Of a stretch of DNA of 64,000 bases, positions 32,190-41,230 are shown one piece after another. Below the pieces are notes generated by a model. That model searched no databases. It was not told the origin of the DNA and was given only the letters and a program-made list of their open reading frames with translations. Numbering within the stretch: the stretch's first letter is position 1; each line of letters begins with the position of its first letter. The translations under genes and the position numbers were made by a program. The DNA is from Tsuneonella aeria (GTDB lineage: Bacteria; Pseudomonadota; Alphaproteobacteria; Sphingomonadales; Sphingomonadaceae): contig NZ_WTZA01000002.1 of NCBI RefSeq assembly GCF_009827495.1, positions 1-64,000 of the forward strand, written 5' to 3'.

Positions 32190-33884
32190 ATGGCTACCGA
32201 ACTCGACGCTGCGCTTGACCGGATCATGGATGCGATGACCGCACCCGGTCAGCCGTTCGAGACCACGCCGATCGAACGCCGCGGCGTGCAGATGGCCGCG
32301 TTCAGGAATGCGCCGCCCAGCCTGGCCCACTATCTTGCCCATTATTGTGCGGAGCACCGCGACAATCCGTTCCTGGTGGACGGCGATACCCGGCTGACAT
32401 TCGGGGAGACGTATGCCGCCGCCCGCGCCGTCGCGGCCGGGCTCGTCAGCCGGCATGGTGTGCAGAAGGGGGATCGAATCGGCATCGCCGCGCGCAATTC
32501 GATCAACTGGATCGTCGCCTACATGGGCACGGTAATGGCGGGCGGATGCGCCACCCTGCTCAACGGATTCTGGACCGGGGAGGAGCTCGCGCACGGCGTC
32601 GCGATCGCCGAATGCAAGCTGATCCTCGCGGATGCACCGCGCGCCGCGCGGCTGGAAGGGACGGACCACGGGGCCCGGGTGATCGTATTCGGCCATGGCG
32701 GCGATCCATCCGAAGGGCTCGGCGAGGTGTGGGGCGATCCCGATGCGGCAACCCTGCCGGAACTGGGGCCGGACGATGTGGCGACGATGCTCTACACCTC
32801 GGGCTCCACCGGCAGCGCCAAGGGCGCGTGGAGCGATCACCGGTCGGTCGTGCACGGAACCATGAGCTACGTGGCACAGAGCGCGATGGCCGCGCTGCTG
32901 ATGCAGAGCCGGGGAGAGGACGTGGGCGCCACCCAGCCGTGCGCGCTGGTGGCCGTGCCGCTGTTCCACGTGACCGGCGAAATCCCCCTGTTCCTCCAGA
33001 GCTTCGCCATCAATCGCAAGCTGGTGCTCATTCCCAAATGGGATGCGGAACAGGCGATGCGGCTGATGGAGGAGGAGGGGGTGACGTATTTCGTCGGGGT
33101 CCCCCTGATGAGCTACGAAATCGCCACTCATCCCAACCGCGGCGATTACGACCTGTCCGCTTGCAAGAGCTTCGCCGCGGGCGGGGCCCCAAGGCCGGTC
33201 GAGCACGTAGACCGGATCAAGGATGCATTCCCCGACAGCTTTCCCCTGCTCGGCTACGGCCTCACGGAAACCAACGCGGTCGGCTGCGGCAACTTCAACG
33301 AAAACTACCTGGCGAAGCCGGGCAGCACGGGGCGCGCCAGCCGCCCCATCGTGGAGATCGCGATCCTGGACGACGCGGGCAAGCCGGTGGGGCAGGGCGC
33401 GACGGGCGAGGTTTCCTTCCGCAGCGTGGCCAACTTCAACGGCTACTGGAAGAACGACGACGCCACGCGCGAAGCCTATACCGACGACGGCTGGTTCCGC
33501 ACCGGCGACCTCGGCTATCTCGACGAGGACGAATACCTGTTCATCGTGGACCGCAAGAAGGACATCATCATTCGCGGCGGCGAGAACATCAGCTGCCTCG
33601 AGGTGGAGCAGGAAATCTACGCGCATCCCGATGTCGCGGAATGTTCGGTCTTCGGGCTGCCTGACGAACGCTTCGGCGAAATCCCGGCGGCGGTCTATGT
33701 CGCCAAGGAGGGGCGGCACGTGGAGCCCGACGATCTGCGCGAATTCCTGACCGGGCGGCTGGCGGCGTTCAAGATACCGCAGCACATCTGGCACGCGACC
33801 GAAGCGCTGCCCCGGCTGGGCACGGAGAAGATCGACAAGCGCGCGCTCCGCACCCGCTATGCGAACATGGCCGAGGCGCGTTGA
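32190..33884 (+). CDS. AMP-dependent acyl-CoA synthetase/ligase
   Basis: A 564-residue class I adenylate-forming enzyme, distinct from the one at 15.4-16.9 kb. The P-loop is MLYTSGSTGSAKGAWSDH, GYGLTETNA is the A5 motif, and WFRTGDLGYLDEDEYLFIVD with RKKDIIIRGGENIS forms the hinge. The C-terminal catalytic Lys is in RLGTEKIDKRALR. The N-terminus is about 40 residues longer than in short ligases. It probably activates a fatty acid. GGAAGAGAGG precedes the ATG at 32190. Its stop overlaps the TTG start of glnD (TTGA), so the two are cotranscribed, although their pathways differ. Confidence 0.9.
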   Translation: MATELDAALDRIMDAMTAPGQPFETTPIERRGVQMAAFRNAPPSLAHYLAHYCAEHRDNPFLVDGDTRLTFGETYAAARAVAAGLVSRHGVQKGDRIGIAARNSINWIVAYMGTVMAGGCATLLNGFWTGEELAHGVAIAECKLILADAPRAARLEGTDHGARVIVFGHGGDPSEGLGEVWGDPDAATLPELGPDDVATMLYTSGSTGSAKGAWSDHRSVVHGTMSYVAQSAMAALLMQSRGEDVGATQPCALVAVPLFHVTGEIPLFLQSFAINRKLVLIPKWDAEQAMRLMEEEGVTYFVGVPLMSYEIATHPNRGDYDLSACKSFAAGGAPRPVEHVDRIKDAFPDSFPLLGYGLTETNAVGCGNFNENYLAKPGSTGRASRPIVEIAILDDAGKPVGQGATGEVSFRSVANFNGYWKNDDATREAYTDDGWFRTGDLGYLDEDEYLFIVDRKKDIIIRGGENISCLEVEQEIYAHPDVAECSVFGLPDERFGEIPAAVYVAKEGRHVEPDDLREFLTGRLAAFKIPQHIWHATEALPRLGTEKIDKRALRTRYANMAEAR

Positions 33885-36670
33885 GCGCACCGCGCATCCC
33901 CAACCAGCGCGCGATCATCGATCGCCGCGCCCTTGCCGAGGAAATCGCGGGCCTGGCGGCGCAGGGCGGCACCGCCGCGCGGCCGGCGATCGTCGCCGCG
34001 CTGAAGGCGGCGCTCGAAGCCGGGCGGGCGGAACTCGACCGGCGGCTGGAGGAGAAACCGTCCGCCGGCCACGAGATTACCGGGGGGCATTCGTTCCTGA
34101 TCGACCAGGTCGTGCGCGCCATTCACGATCACGTGGTGGCGGACGTCTATCCCACGGCCAACCGCTCGACCGGCGAACGGCTCGCGCTGATGGCGGTGGG
34201 CGGTTACGGCCGGGCGGAGATGGCGCCGCATTCCGACGTCGACATTGCCTTCATCCACCCCACCCGCAATGCGCCGTGGTGCGAACAGGTGATCGAGGCG
34301 ATCCTCTATTACCTGTGGGACCTGGGCCTCAAGGTCGGTCATTCGAGCCGGTCGGTCGACGATACGATCCGCATGGCGCGCGGCGACCTCACCATCCGTA
34401 CCGCGCTGCTGGAAAGCCGCTACGTCTGGGGCGACCAGCCGTTGCACGACGAGGTGACGCGCCGCCTTGCCGACGAAGTCATGCGCGGCACCGAACGGCA
34501 GTTCGTCGCGGAAAAGCTTGTCGAGCGCAACGCGCGGCACAAGCGCATGGGCGACAGCCGCTATGTCGTGGAACCCAACGTCAAGGACGGCAAGGGGGGC
34601 TTGCGCGATCTCCAGACGCTCTACTGGATCGGCAAGTACATCCACAAGGTGCGCGTGGCGGCCGAACTGGTCGACGTGGGCCTGTTCACGCGCGCCGAAT
34701 ACCGCACGTTCCGCCGCGCGGAAGGGTTCATGCTGGCGGTGCGCTGCCATCTCCACACGATCACCGGCCGGGCAGAGGACCGGCTGACCTTCGACCTGCA
34801 GCGGGCGGTGGCGGCGCGCATGAAATTCGCCGACCGCCCGGGCAAGAGCGCGGTCGAGCGCTTCATGCAGTTCTACTTCCTCCAGGCGAAAAGCGTCGGC
34901 GCGCTGACCGGGGTGTTCCTTGCGCACATCGACGAACAGTTCGCCCGCAACCGGGCGCGCAAGGGCCTGCTGGCGAGCTTCACCCCGCGGGCCCGCGCAT
35001 TGAAGGGCTATCGCGTATTCGGCGGACGCCTCGCCGCGCCGTCGGACGACTGGTTCGCGCAGGACCCCGTGCGGCTGATCGAGGTGTTCCAGCTGGCCGA
35101 GGCGAACGGGCTGGAGATCCATCCGGAAACCATGCGCCAGGTCGCGCGCGATGCCGGCCTGATCCGCGCCGAAGTGCGCGCCGACCCGCGCGCCAATGCC
35201 CTGTTCCTCGACCTCCTTGCGGGCCGCAACGACCCGGAAACGGTGCTGCGCTGGATGAACGAGGCCGGCGTCTTCGGCCGCTTCGTGCCCGACTTCGCCC
35301 GCGTGAACGCGCAGATGCAGTTCGACATGTACCACCACTACACGGTGGACGAACACACGATCCGCGCGATCGGCCTGCTCAGCCGCATCGAGAAAGGCGA
35401 ACTCACCGCCGACCACCCGCGCGCGTCCGCGCTGATCCACAAGGTGGCGAGCCGCCGGGTCGCCTACGTCGCCGCCCTGCTCCACGACATTGCCAAGGGG
35501 CGCGGCGGCGATCATTCGCTGCTGGGGGGCGAAGTGGCGGAGGAACTGTGCCCGCGGTTCGGCCTGGACGAAGGGGAGACCGCGCTGGTGGCGTGGCTGG
35601 TGCGCCAGCATCTGTTGATGAGCCGCACCGCCTTCAAGCGCGACCTGACCGACCCCAAGACGATCGAGGATTTCGTCGCCGAGGTGCAAAGCGTGGAGCG
35701 CCTGCGCCACCTGCTGATCCTGACGGCGGTCGATATCCGCGCCGTCGGACCGGGCACCTGGAACAGCTGGAAAGGCCAGCTGCTCGGCGACCTCAGCGAT
35801 GCGGCGATGGAGCGCCTCCGCCTCGGCCACATGAAGCACGGCCGCAGCGCCATGGTCGCGGCGAAAAAGGCCGCGGTGGAAGAGGCGCTGGGCGACAAGG
35901 CCGGCCTGCTGCGCCTCTACGCCGACCGCTTCGACGATTCGTACTGGATCGCGGAGCCCGAAGACATCATCGCGCTCAACATCATGCAGTACGGCACCGC
36001 GCACGAAGATGCGGCGAAGGTGTCGGTCCATTGCGAAGTCTATCCGGCGCGCGGGGCGACGCTGGTGACGGTGATCGCGGCGGACAACCCCGGCCTGTTC
36101 TACCGCATCGCGGGCGGCATCCACCTTGCCGGAGCCAACATCATCGATGCGCGCATCCACACCACGCGAAGCGGGTGGGCGGTAGACAATTTCCTGGTGC
36201 AGGACCCGCACGGCGCGCCCTTCAGCGAACCGGCGCAGCTTGCCCGGATCGAACACGCGGTGGCCGAAGCGCTGGCCAACCGCGTGGCGCTGGTGCCGGA
36301 ACTTGCCCGCAGGCCGCTGCCGCACAGCCGCGCGCGGGCATTCGACGTCCGCCCCGTAGTCACGTTCGATAACCGCGCGTCCAACCGGTTCACGGTCATC
36401 GAAGTCAACGCCCGCGACCGGGCGGCCTTGCTCAACCGGTTGGCGCGGGCGCTGTACGACAGCGGGCTGGTGGTCTTCAGCGCCCATATCACCAATTACG
36501 GCGAACGCGCGGCCGATACGTTCTACGTGACCGAAACGGCGGGCGGCAAAGTCACCGAACCCGCACGGTTCAAGGCCATCGAAGCCGCGCTGCTCGATGC
36601 GGCGAGCGACGAACGGCAGGCCGAACTGGAAACCGCCGGTGCGGCCGGGCCAAGCCCCGCATCCGAATAA
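33881..36670 (+). CDS. glnD: Bifunctional [protein-PII] uridylyltransferase/uridylyl-removing enzyme
   Basis: Senses glutamine and adds or removes UMP on PII proteins, the top of the nitrogen control cascade. 929 residues. The nucleotidyltransferase domain has MAVGGYGRAEMAPHSDVDI. A GlnD-specific helical region follows (KDGKGGLRDLQTLYWIGKYI). The HD domain for deuridylylation has VAYVAALLHDIAKGRGGDHS, and two C-terminal ACT domains start near ATLVTVIAADNPGLFYRIAG and RFTVIEVNARDRAALLNRLA. The start is TTG at 33881, overlapping the upstream stop, with GAGG four bases before it. It is last in the acyl-CoA synthetase-glnD pair. Confidence 0.96.
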   Translation: MSAPRIPNQRAIIDRRALAEEIAGLAAQGGTAARPAIVAALKAALEAGRAELDRRLEEKPSAGHEITGGHSFLIDQVVRAIHDHVVADVYPTANRSTGERLALMAVGGYGRAEMAPHSDVDIAFIHPTRNAPWCEQVIEAILYYLWDLGLKVGHSSRSVDDTIRMARGDLTIRTALLESRYVWGDQPLHDEVTRRLADEVMRGTERQFVAEKLVERNARHKRMGDSRYVVEPNVKDGKGGLRDLQTLYWIGKYIHKVRVAAELVDVGLFTRAEYRTFRRAEGFMLAVRCHLHTITGRAEDRLTFDLQRAVAARMKFADRPGKSAVERFMQFYFLQAKSVGALTGVFLAHIDEQFARNRARKGLLASFTPRARALKGYRVFGGRLAAPSDDWFAQDPVRLIEVFQLAEANGLEIHPETMRQVARDAGLIRAEVRADPRANALFLDLLAGRNDPETVLRWMNEAGVFGRFVPDFARVNAQMQFDMYHHYTVDEHTIRAIGLLSRIEKGELTADHPRASALIHKVASRRVAYVAALLHDIAKGRGGDHSLLGGEVAEELCPRFGLDEGETALVAWLVRQHLLMSRTAFKRDLTDPKTIEDFVAEVQSVERLRHLLILTAVDIRAVGPGTWNSWKGQLLGDLSDAAMERLRLGHMKHGRSAMVAAKKAAVEEALGDKAGLLRLYADRFDDSYWIAEPEDIIALNIMQYGTAHEDAAKVSVHCEVYPARGATLVTVIAADNPGLFYRIAGGIHLAGANIIDARIHTTRSGWAVDNFLVQDPHGAPFSEPAQLARIEHAVAEALANRVALVPELARRPLPHSRARAFDVRPVVTFDNRASNRFTVIEVNARDRAALLNRLARALYDSGLVVFSAHITNYGERAADTFYVTETAGGKVTEPARFKAIEAALLDAASDERQAELETAGAAGPSPASE

Positions 36671-36872
36671 TTCGCTATTTCCGGCACGTCATGCTAGTGC
36701 AACGGCGCTGACGTCGAATTTTGCGACGGACTTCGGATTTTGACGACCGCTGCCCGGTAAAAAAAGGCCGCGAAAACCAGACGACGACTTCCTTTCATTT
36801 GACGACCCGACGCACGGCCCGCGCGCACTTTCGCGCCCAGGCAACCAGAGCGTTTCTTGAAAGGAAACCCGC
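36671..36872 (+). promoter_or_regulatory. Long leader of the cold-shock gene
   Basis: About 200 bases between glnD and the cold-shock gene, with no coding sense. TTTGACGACC occurs twice (36739-36748 and 36798-36807), 59 bases apart, and an A-run (GGTAAAAAAAGG) lies between. A long leader is usual for cspA-type genes, where it folds differently in the cold. The ribosome binding site GAAAGGA lies just before the start. Confidence 0.45.
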
Positions 36873-37085
36873 ATGACCAAGACCGGAACCGTCAAGTTCT
36901 TCAATATCGACAAGGGCTATGGTTTCATCCAGCCCGACGACAACTCGGGCGACAGCTTCGTGCACATCACGGCTGTGCAGGCCGCCGGCATGAACTCGCT
37001 CGATAAGGACCAGCGTCTCAACTACGAAGTAGAGACCGGCCGCAATGGCAAGGCCAGCGCAGTCAACCTGACGCCCGCCGACTGA
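36873..37085 (+). CDS. Cold-shock protein, CspA family
   Basis: A 70-residue single cold-shock domain that binds single-stranded nucleic acid. The RNP1 motif reads KGYGFIQ and RNP2 FVHI, both intact. The start TKTGTVKFFNIDKG and the end KASAVNLTPAD fit the family length and ends. It probably acts as an RNA chaperone or transcription antiterminator. It has a good ribosome binding site and a long leader. The following small gene at 37160 is on the same strand, 74 bases on, and may be cotranscribed. The copy number and cold response cannot be judged from this window. Confidence 0.95.
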   Translation: MTKTGTVKFFNIDKGYGFIQPDDNSGDSFVHITAVQAAGMNSLDKDQRLNYEVETGRNGKASAVNLTPAD

Positions 37086-37159
37086 TGCCTCACCGCGCCC
37101 TTCCCTGCCGTGCGGGGGAGGGCGCATTCCCCATCCCTCAGCAGCGAGGCAGCCCACTT

Positions 37160-37381
37160 ATGAGCCAGACTTTCGAATTCTACGACGCCCGCGCGCGCGA
37201 GGCCGCGGAAGCCGCCGATGCAGCGACGCTGGACAATGTCCGGGAACGGAACCTGCGCGCCGCGAAAACCTGGCGCGCGCTTGCCGATCAGGCGCAGCGC
37301 GTCCTGGCCGACCGGAAGAAATCCGAACGCGAACGCGCCGAACGCCGCGTCGCCGAAGGCCCGGAAGCCGCCCCGGCCTGA
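37160..37381 (+). CDS. Small charged helical protein, unknown function
   Basis: A 73-residue protein, almost wholly helical and charged: FYDARAREAAEAADAATLDN, NLRAAKTWRALADQAQRVLA, KKSERERAERRVAEG. The heptad-like spacing of Ala and Leu suggests a coiled coil. Proteins of this kind sit next to cold-shock genes in several sphingomonads, but I know no function. The frame is open from 37085, yet protein sense starts at ATG 37160, with GCGAGG upstream. It is convergent with yggS, ten bases apart. Confidence 0.65.
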   Translation: MSQTFEFYDARAREAAEAADAATLDNVRERNLRAAKTWRALADQAQRVLADRKKSERERAERRVAEGPEAAPA

Positions 37382-37391
37382 CCCCTGGGGA

Positions 37392-38051
37392 TCACGCCCT
37401 GGCGCCGAACAGGGCCGTGCCGATGCGCACGTGCGTTGCCCCCAGCATGATGGCCGTTTCGTAATCCCCGCTCATCCCCATGCTGCGGCCGGCAAGGCCG
37501 TTGTCCGCGGCGATCTTGTCGAGCAGGGCAAAGAACGGGGCAGGCTCGATGCCCGCCGGCGGCACCGCCATCAGCCCCGCCACCGGGATAACGGCATGGC
37601 GCGCGGCTTGCAGCAGGGCGGGAACTTCTGCGACCGGGCAGCCCCCTTTCTGCGGTTCCTCCCCCACGTCGACCTGGACGAAGCACGGCACCCGGCGCCC
37701 CAGCTTGTCGAACGCCTTGCCCAGCGCCGCGACCAGGCTCGGTCGGTCGAGCGAATGGATGCAATCGAACAGCCGCGCGGCGTCTTCCGCCTTGTTGGAC
37801 TGGAGTTGCCCGACCAGATGGAGGGCGAGACCGGAAAACCGCTCGCGCAGTTCCGGCCACTTGGCGTCCGCTTCCTGCACGCGGTTTTCTCCGAAAACGG
37901 TCTGCCCGGCTTCGATCAGAGGCACGATCGCTTGCGCCGGCCGGGTCTTGCTGACCGCGACCAGCGTTATCTCCTCCGGCTCGCGCCGTGCGATCTTGCA
38001 CGCGTGGGCGATGCGGCGGTGGACTTCCTCCAGGGGCAAGGCTGCATTCAT
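37392..38051 (-). CDS. PLP homeostasis protein, YggS/PLPBP family
   Basis: A 219-residue pyridoxal-phosphate-binding protein with an alanine-racemase-like barrel and no known catalysis; it maintains PLP and amino-acid balance. The PLP Lys is in ITLVAVSKTRPAQAIVPLIE. Other blocks are AGQTVFGENRVQEADAKW, LHLVGQLQSNKAEDAARLF, MAVPPAG and the phosphate-binding MGMSGDYETAIMLGATHVRI with GTALFGAR at the end. The ATG at 38051 is preferred to the GTG at 38054. It is divergent from the ThiE-like gene, with 25 bases between the starts. Confidence 0.93.
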   Translation of the reverse strand: MNAALPLEEVHRRIAHACKIARREPEEITLVAVSKTRPAQAIVPLIEAGQTVFGENRVQEADAKWPELRERFSGLALHLVGQLQSNKAEDAARLFDCIHSLDRPSLVAALGKAFDKLGRRVPCFVQVDVGEEPQKGGCPVAEVPALLQAARHAVIPVAGLMAVPPAGIEPAPFFALLDKIAADNGLAGRSMGMSGDYETAIMLGATHVRIGTALFGARA

Positions 38052-38076
38052 CACGGATGCGCGCTATAGCGTCGTC

Positions 38077-38655
38077 ATGGTCATGCGCCAGCCATCAACA
38101 GGCCGCAGCCCGCTCGCCCCCGCATTGCCGGACCTGTGGCTCCTGTCCGACGCGCGCAACGATGAACTGCTGCCCCGCGCGCTGCGGGCCTTGCCGCCGG
38201 GATCGGCCTTTGTCTTTCGCCACTACCACCTCGACCCGCGCAGCCGCCGGGCGCGGTTCGACGAACTCGTTCCGCTCATCGCAGACGGCGGGCACCTTGC
38301 GATCCTGTCAGGCAGCGACGACGAGGCCAAGGCGTGGGGCGCGGCCGGCAGCTATGGTCCGCCCGAGGCGGTGGGGGATGCCCCCGACCTGCTGCGGATC
38401 GCGGCGGCGCACGATGCGCACGAAATCGCCCACGCCAATGCCGCGGGCGCCGATGCGGTGATGCTGTCGCCGGTCTTCGCCACCCGCACCCATCCCAATG
38501 TCCAGCCGCTGGGGGCCGAACGGTTCCACGCCCTGGCCGCGCTGGCGGAAATGCCGGTCATCGCCCTGGGCGGGATGACGCCGGAACGGGCAAGGGAGCT
38601 GGGCTGGACGCGCTGGGCGGCCATCGACGGCTTGGCGCTGAAACAGGATTCCTGA
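38077..38655 (+). CDS. Thiamine-phosphate synthase-like (ThiE/TMP-TENI superfamily) protein
   Basis: A 192-residue TIM-barrel protein related to ThiE. It keeps the end of the barrel: [28 protein letters not shown] and MPVIALGGMTPERARELG. The family regions that bind the pyrimidine diphosphate and thiazole (the QLR and DVG stretches) are poorly conserved or replaced (VFRHYHLDPRSRRARFDEL). It may therefore be TenI-like or have another role rather than make thiamine phosphate. The start is ATG 38077, or 38083, without a clear ribosome binding site. No other thiamine gene is in the window. Confidence 0.75.
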   Translation: MVMRQPSTGRSPLAPALPDLWLLSDARNDELLPRALRALPPGSAFVFRHYHLDPRSRRARFDELVPLIADGGHLAILSGSDDEAKAWGAAGSYGPPEAVGDAPDLLRIAAAHDAHEIAHANAAGADAVMLSPVFATRTHPNVQPLGAERFHALAALAEMPVIALGGMTPERARELGWTRWAAIDGLALKQDS

Positions 38656-38725
38656 AACCGACGATTCTTGACGCGCGAGTCCCCGAGGCGCGATAAGGGC
38701 CGCGGACGTATCAGGGGAAGCGGCA

Positions 38726-41095
38726 ATGGCGACACGTGCAATGGGCCCACGGGCGGGCAAATTGCCTGCGACGGACTGGCGCGCGGCCTTCCGCCGCTCG
38801 CTGCGCCGGGCCGCGCAGATCGCCGGCGCGGCCGGCCTGTTCTGCGCCATGCTCTTTCTCGGCCTGGCGCTGGCAAGCTACACCCAGACCGATCCCAGCG
38901 CATCGACCGCGGCGGCGGGCGACGACATCCGCAACTGGATGGGCGCCAGCGGCGCCTGGGTGGCCGACCTGATGTTCGGCCTGTTCGGCGTTGCCAGCGT
39001 TCTGCTGCTCCCGCTGCTTTACGTCTTCGCGCGCAAGCTGTGGCACGATGTGGAGGACGAGGACGAGGATCTGCGCACCCGGTGGGGGCGCCCTGCCGCG
39101 CTGCTCCTGGTGTCGATGATCCTGATCGGGACCGTGCTGTCGCTCGCTTTCGGGCGGCCGGGCGGGACGCTCCCGGCATCGATGGGCGGCATGGCCGGCC
39201 TGCTCGGCGCCGCGGCGGTGGAGGCTGTCGCGGCGCGTACCGGCGAAAGCCTGCAGGGGTGGGTGATCCTGGCGCTGGCGCTCGCCGCACTCGTCGGGGG
39301 CGTGGCAGGGGTCACGCGGGTGTTCGCGCTCGATTGGGTGCAATTGCTCACGCTGCCGCGTTTCCTGAAGCGCGCGCGGGAATTGCCCGGCCAGCTTTCC
39401 CCGCACCTGTCGGGCGTGGAATTGCCGTTCGCGCCCAAGGCGCGTTCCCCGCGCAAGGCTTCTGCCGCAGAGGAAGCGCCCCTGATCGCGGAGCGGCGTG
39501 CGCCTGAAATCGCCGAACCCACGCTGGCGCCGCGCCCTGCCAAGCCGGCCGGGAAGACGGCGCAGAAGGATCTTTTCGCCAACTACCAGCTTCCCAGCCT
39601 GGAGCTGCTGGCGGAGCCGCCGCCGCACGCCGCGCCCAAGCTCGACAAGCTGGCGCTGGAACGCAACGCTCGCCTGCTCGAGACGGTGCTCGACGATTTC
39701 AACGTGAAGGGCGAGATCACCGCCGTGCGGACGGGGCCGGTGGTGACGATGTACGAACTGGAGCCCGCGCCGGGCATCAAGTCCAGCCGGGTCATCGGCC
39801 TTGCCGAGGACATCGCCCGGAACATGAGCGCGATCAGCGCGCGTGTCTCCGCCATCCCGGGCAAGACGGTGATGGGTATCGAGCTGCCGAACGCCGACCG
39901 GCAGATGGTGGCCCTCAAGGAACTGGCCGCCTGCGACGCGTTCGTGAACGCCAAGGGCGCGCTGCCGATCATCCTGGGCAAGGATATCGCGGGGGAACCG
40001 ATCGTGGCCGATCTTGCCGCGATGCCGCACCTGCTGGTCGCCGGCACGACCGGTTCGGGCAAGTCGGTCGGCCTGAACTGCATCCTTCTCAGCCTGCTCT
40101 ACAAGTTCACGCCCGACGATTGCCGCCTGATCCTGATCGATCCCAAGGTTCTCGAGCTCAAGAGCTACGACGATATCCCGCACCTCCTCAGCCAGGTGGT
40201 GACGGAGCCCGCCAAGGCCGTGCGCGCCCTGAAATGGGCGGTGGAGGAAATGGAGCGGCGCTACCGCATGATGAGCAGCATCGGCGCGCGCAACATCGCC
40301 GGCTTCAACGAACGGGTCCGCACGGCCATCGCCAAGGGCAAGCCGCTCGGCCGCCGGGTGCAGACCGGCTTCGATCCCGATACCGGCGAGGAGCTTTTCG
40401 AGGAAGAACAGCTCGATTACGCGCCGCTGCCGCAGATCGTCCTCATCGTCGACGAGCTGGCCGACCTTATGGTCACCGTCGGCAAGGAGATCGAAGTGCT
40501 TATCCAGCGTCTCAGCCAGAAGAGCCGCGCGGCGGGCATCCACCTCATCATGGCCACGCAGCGGCCGTCCGTCGATGTCATCACCGGCGTGATCAAGGCC
40601 AACCTGCCGACCCGCATCAGCTTCAACGTGACCAGCCGCATCGACAGCCGCACGATCCTGGGCGAACAGGGCGCCGAACAGCTGCTGGGCAAGGGCGACA
40701 TGCTCTACAAGCCCAGCACCGGCGCGCTGGTACGCGTGCACGGCCCCTTCGTCAGCGACGAGGAGGTGGAGGCGGTCGCCACGCACTGGCGCGGGCAGGG
40801 CCGGCCCGAATATGTCGACGCGGTGACGGAAGAGCCCGAGGACGGCTTCGGCTATGGCTTTGACGAGGAACTGTCCGCGTCCGACAATCCGGAAGAACGC
40901 AAGTACCGCCAGGCGTGCCAGATCGTCTTCGAGAACCAGAAGGCGAGCGGCAGCTGGCTCCAGCGACAGATGGGGGTCGGCTACAACACCGCGGCCAAGT
41001 GGATCGAGAGAATGGAGGAAGACGGTTTGGTCGGTCCCGCGAACCATGTGGGCCGCCGTGATATCTATCGGGACAAGGATGGGAATTCTCTTTGA
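38726..41095 (+). CDS. ftsK: DNA translocase FtsK
   Basis: A 789-residue septum-anchored DNA pump that clears chromosome dimers and positions dif sites during division. The N-terminal region has four hydrophobic helices (GAAGLFCAMLFLGLALASY and others up to about residue 215), then a short Pro/Ala/Lys-rich linker. The RecA-like motor has Walker A LLVAGTTGSGKSVGLN and Walker B IVLIVDELADLMV. The C-terminal gamma winged helix, which reads KOPS sequences, is present (LQRQMGVGYNTAAKWIERME). AGGGG lies upstream of the ATG at 38726. It appears monocistronic, 70 bases after the ThiE-like gene. Confidence 0.96.
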   Translation: MATRAMGPRAGKLPATDWRAAFRRSLRRAAQIAGAAGLFCAMLFLGLALASYTQTDPSASTAAAGDDIRNWMGASGAWVADLMFGLFGVASVLLLPLLYVFARKLWHDVEDEDEDLRTRWGRPAALLLVSMILIGTVLSLAFGRPGGTLPASMGGMAGLLGAAAVEAVAARTGESLQGWVILALALAALVGGVAGVTRVFALDWVQLLTLPRFLKRARELPGQLSPHLSGVELPFAPKARSPRKASAAEEAPLIAERRAPEIAEPTLAPRPAKPAGKTAQKDLFANYQLPSLELLAEPPPHAAPKLDKLALERNARLLETVLDDFNVKGEITAVRTGPVVTMYELEPAPGIKSSRVIGLAEDIARNMSAISARVSAIPGKTVMGIELPNADRQMVALKELAACDAFVNAKGALPIILGKDIAGEPIVADLAAMPHLLVAGTTGSGKSVGLNCILLSLLYKFTPDDCRLILIDPKVLELKSYDDIPHLLSQVVTEPAKAVRALKWAVEEMERRYRMMSSIGARNIAGFNERVRTAIAKGKPLGRRVQTGFDPDTGEELFEEEQLDYAPLPQIVLIVDELADLMVTVGKEIEVLIQRLSQKSRAAGIHLIMATQRPSVDVITGVIKANLPTRISFNVTSRIDSRTILGEQGAEQLLGKGDMLYKPSTGALVRVHGPFVSDEEVEAVATHWRGQGRPEYVDAVTEEPEDGFGYGFDEELSASDNPEERKYRQACQIVFENQKASGSWLQRQMGVGYNTAAKWIERMEEDGLVGPANHVGRRDIYRDKDGNSL

Positions 41096-41230
41096 CCACC
41101 TTTTGGTCGTTCCCGATGGCCCTGTTGTAACGGAAGCGCCACACTCGACAAGATTCCGGAGGCGCGGGCACAATTTCCTGAGGCTTTGTGCGCGCTTCCT
41201 GTTATTTCCTTGCCAACAGGGAGGAATAAC

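Noticed and set aside
33857..36487. An 876-residue frame opposite glnD
   Set aside because: It is antisense to a well-conserved gene; long antisense frames are common in GC-rich DNA.
38711..41173. An 820-residue frame opposite ftsK
   Set aside because: Antisense shadow of ftsK, with no protein motif of its own.
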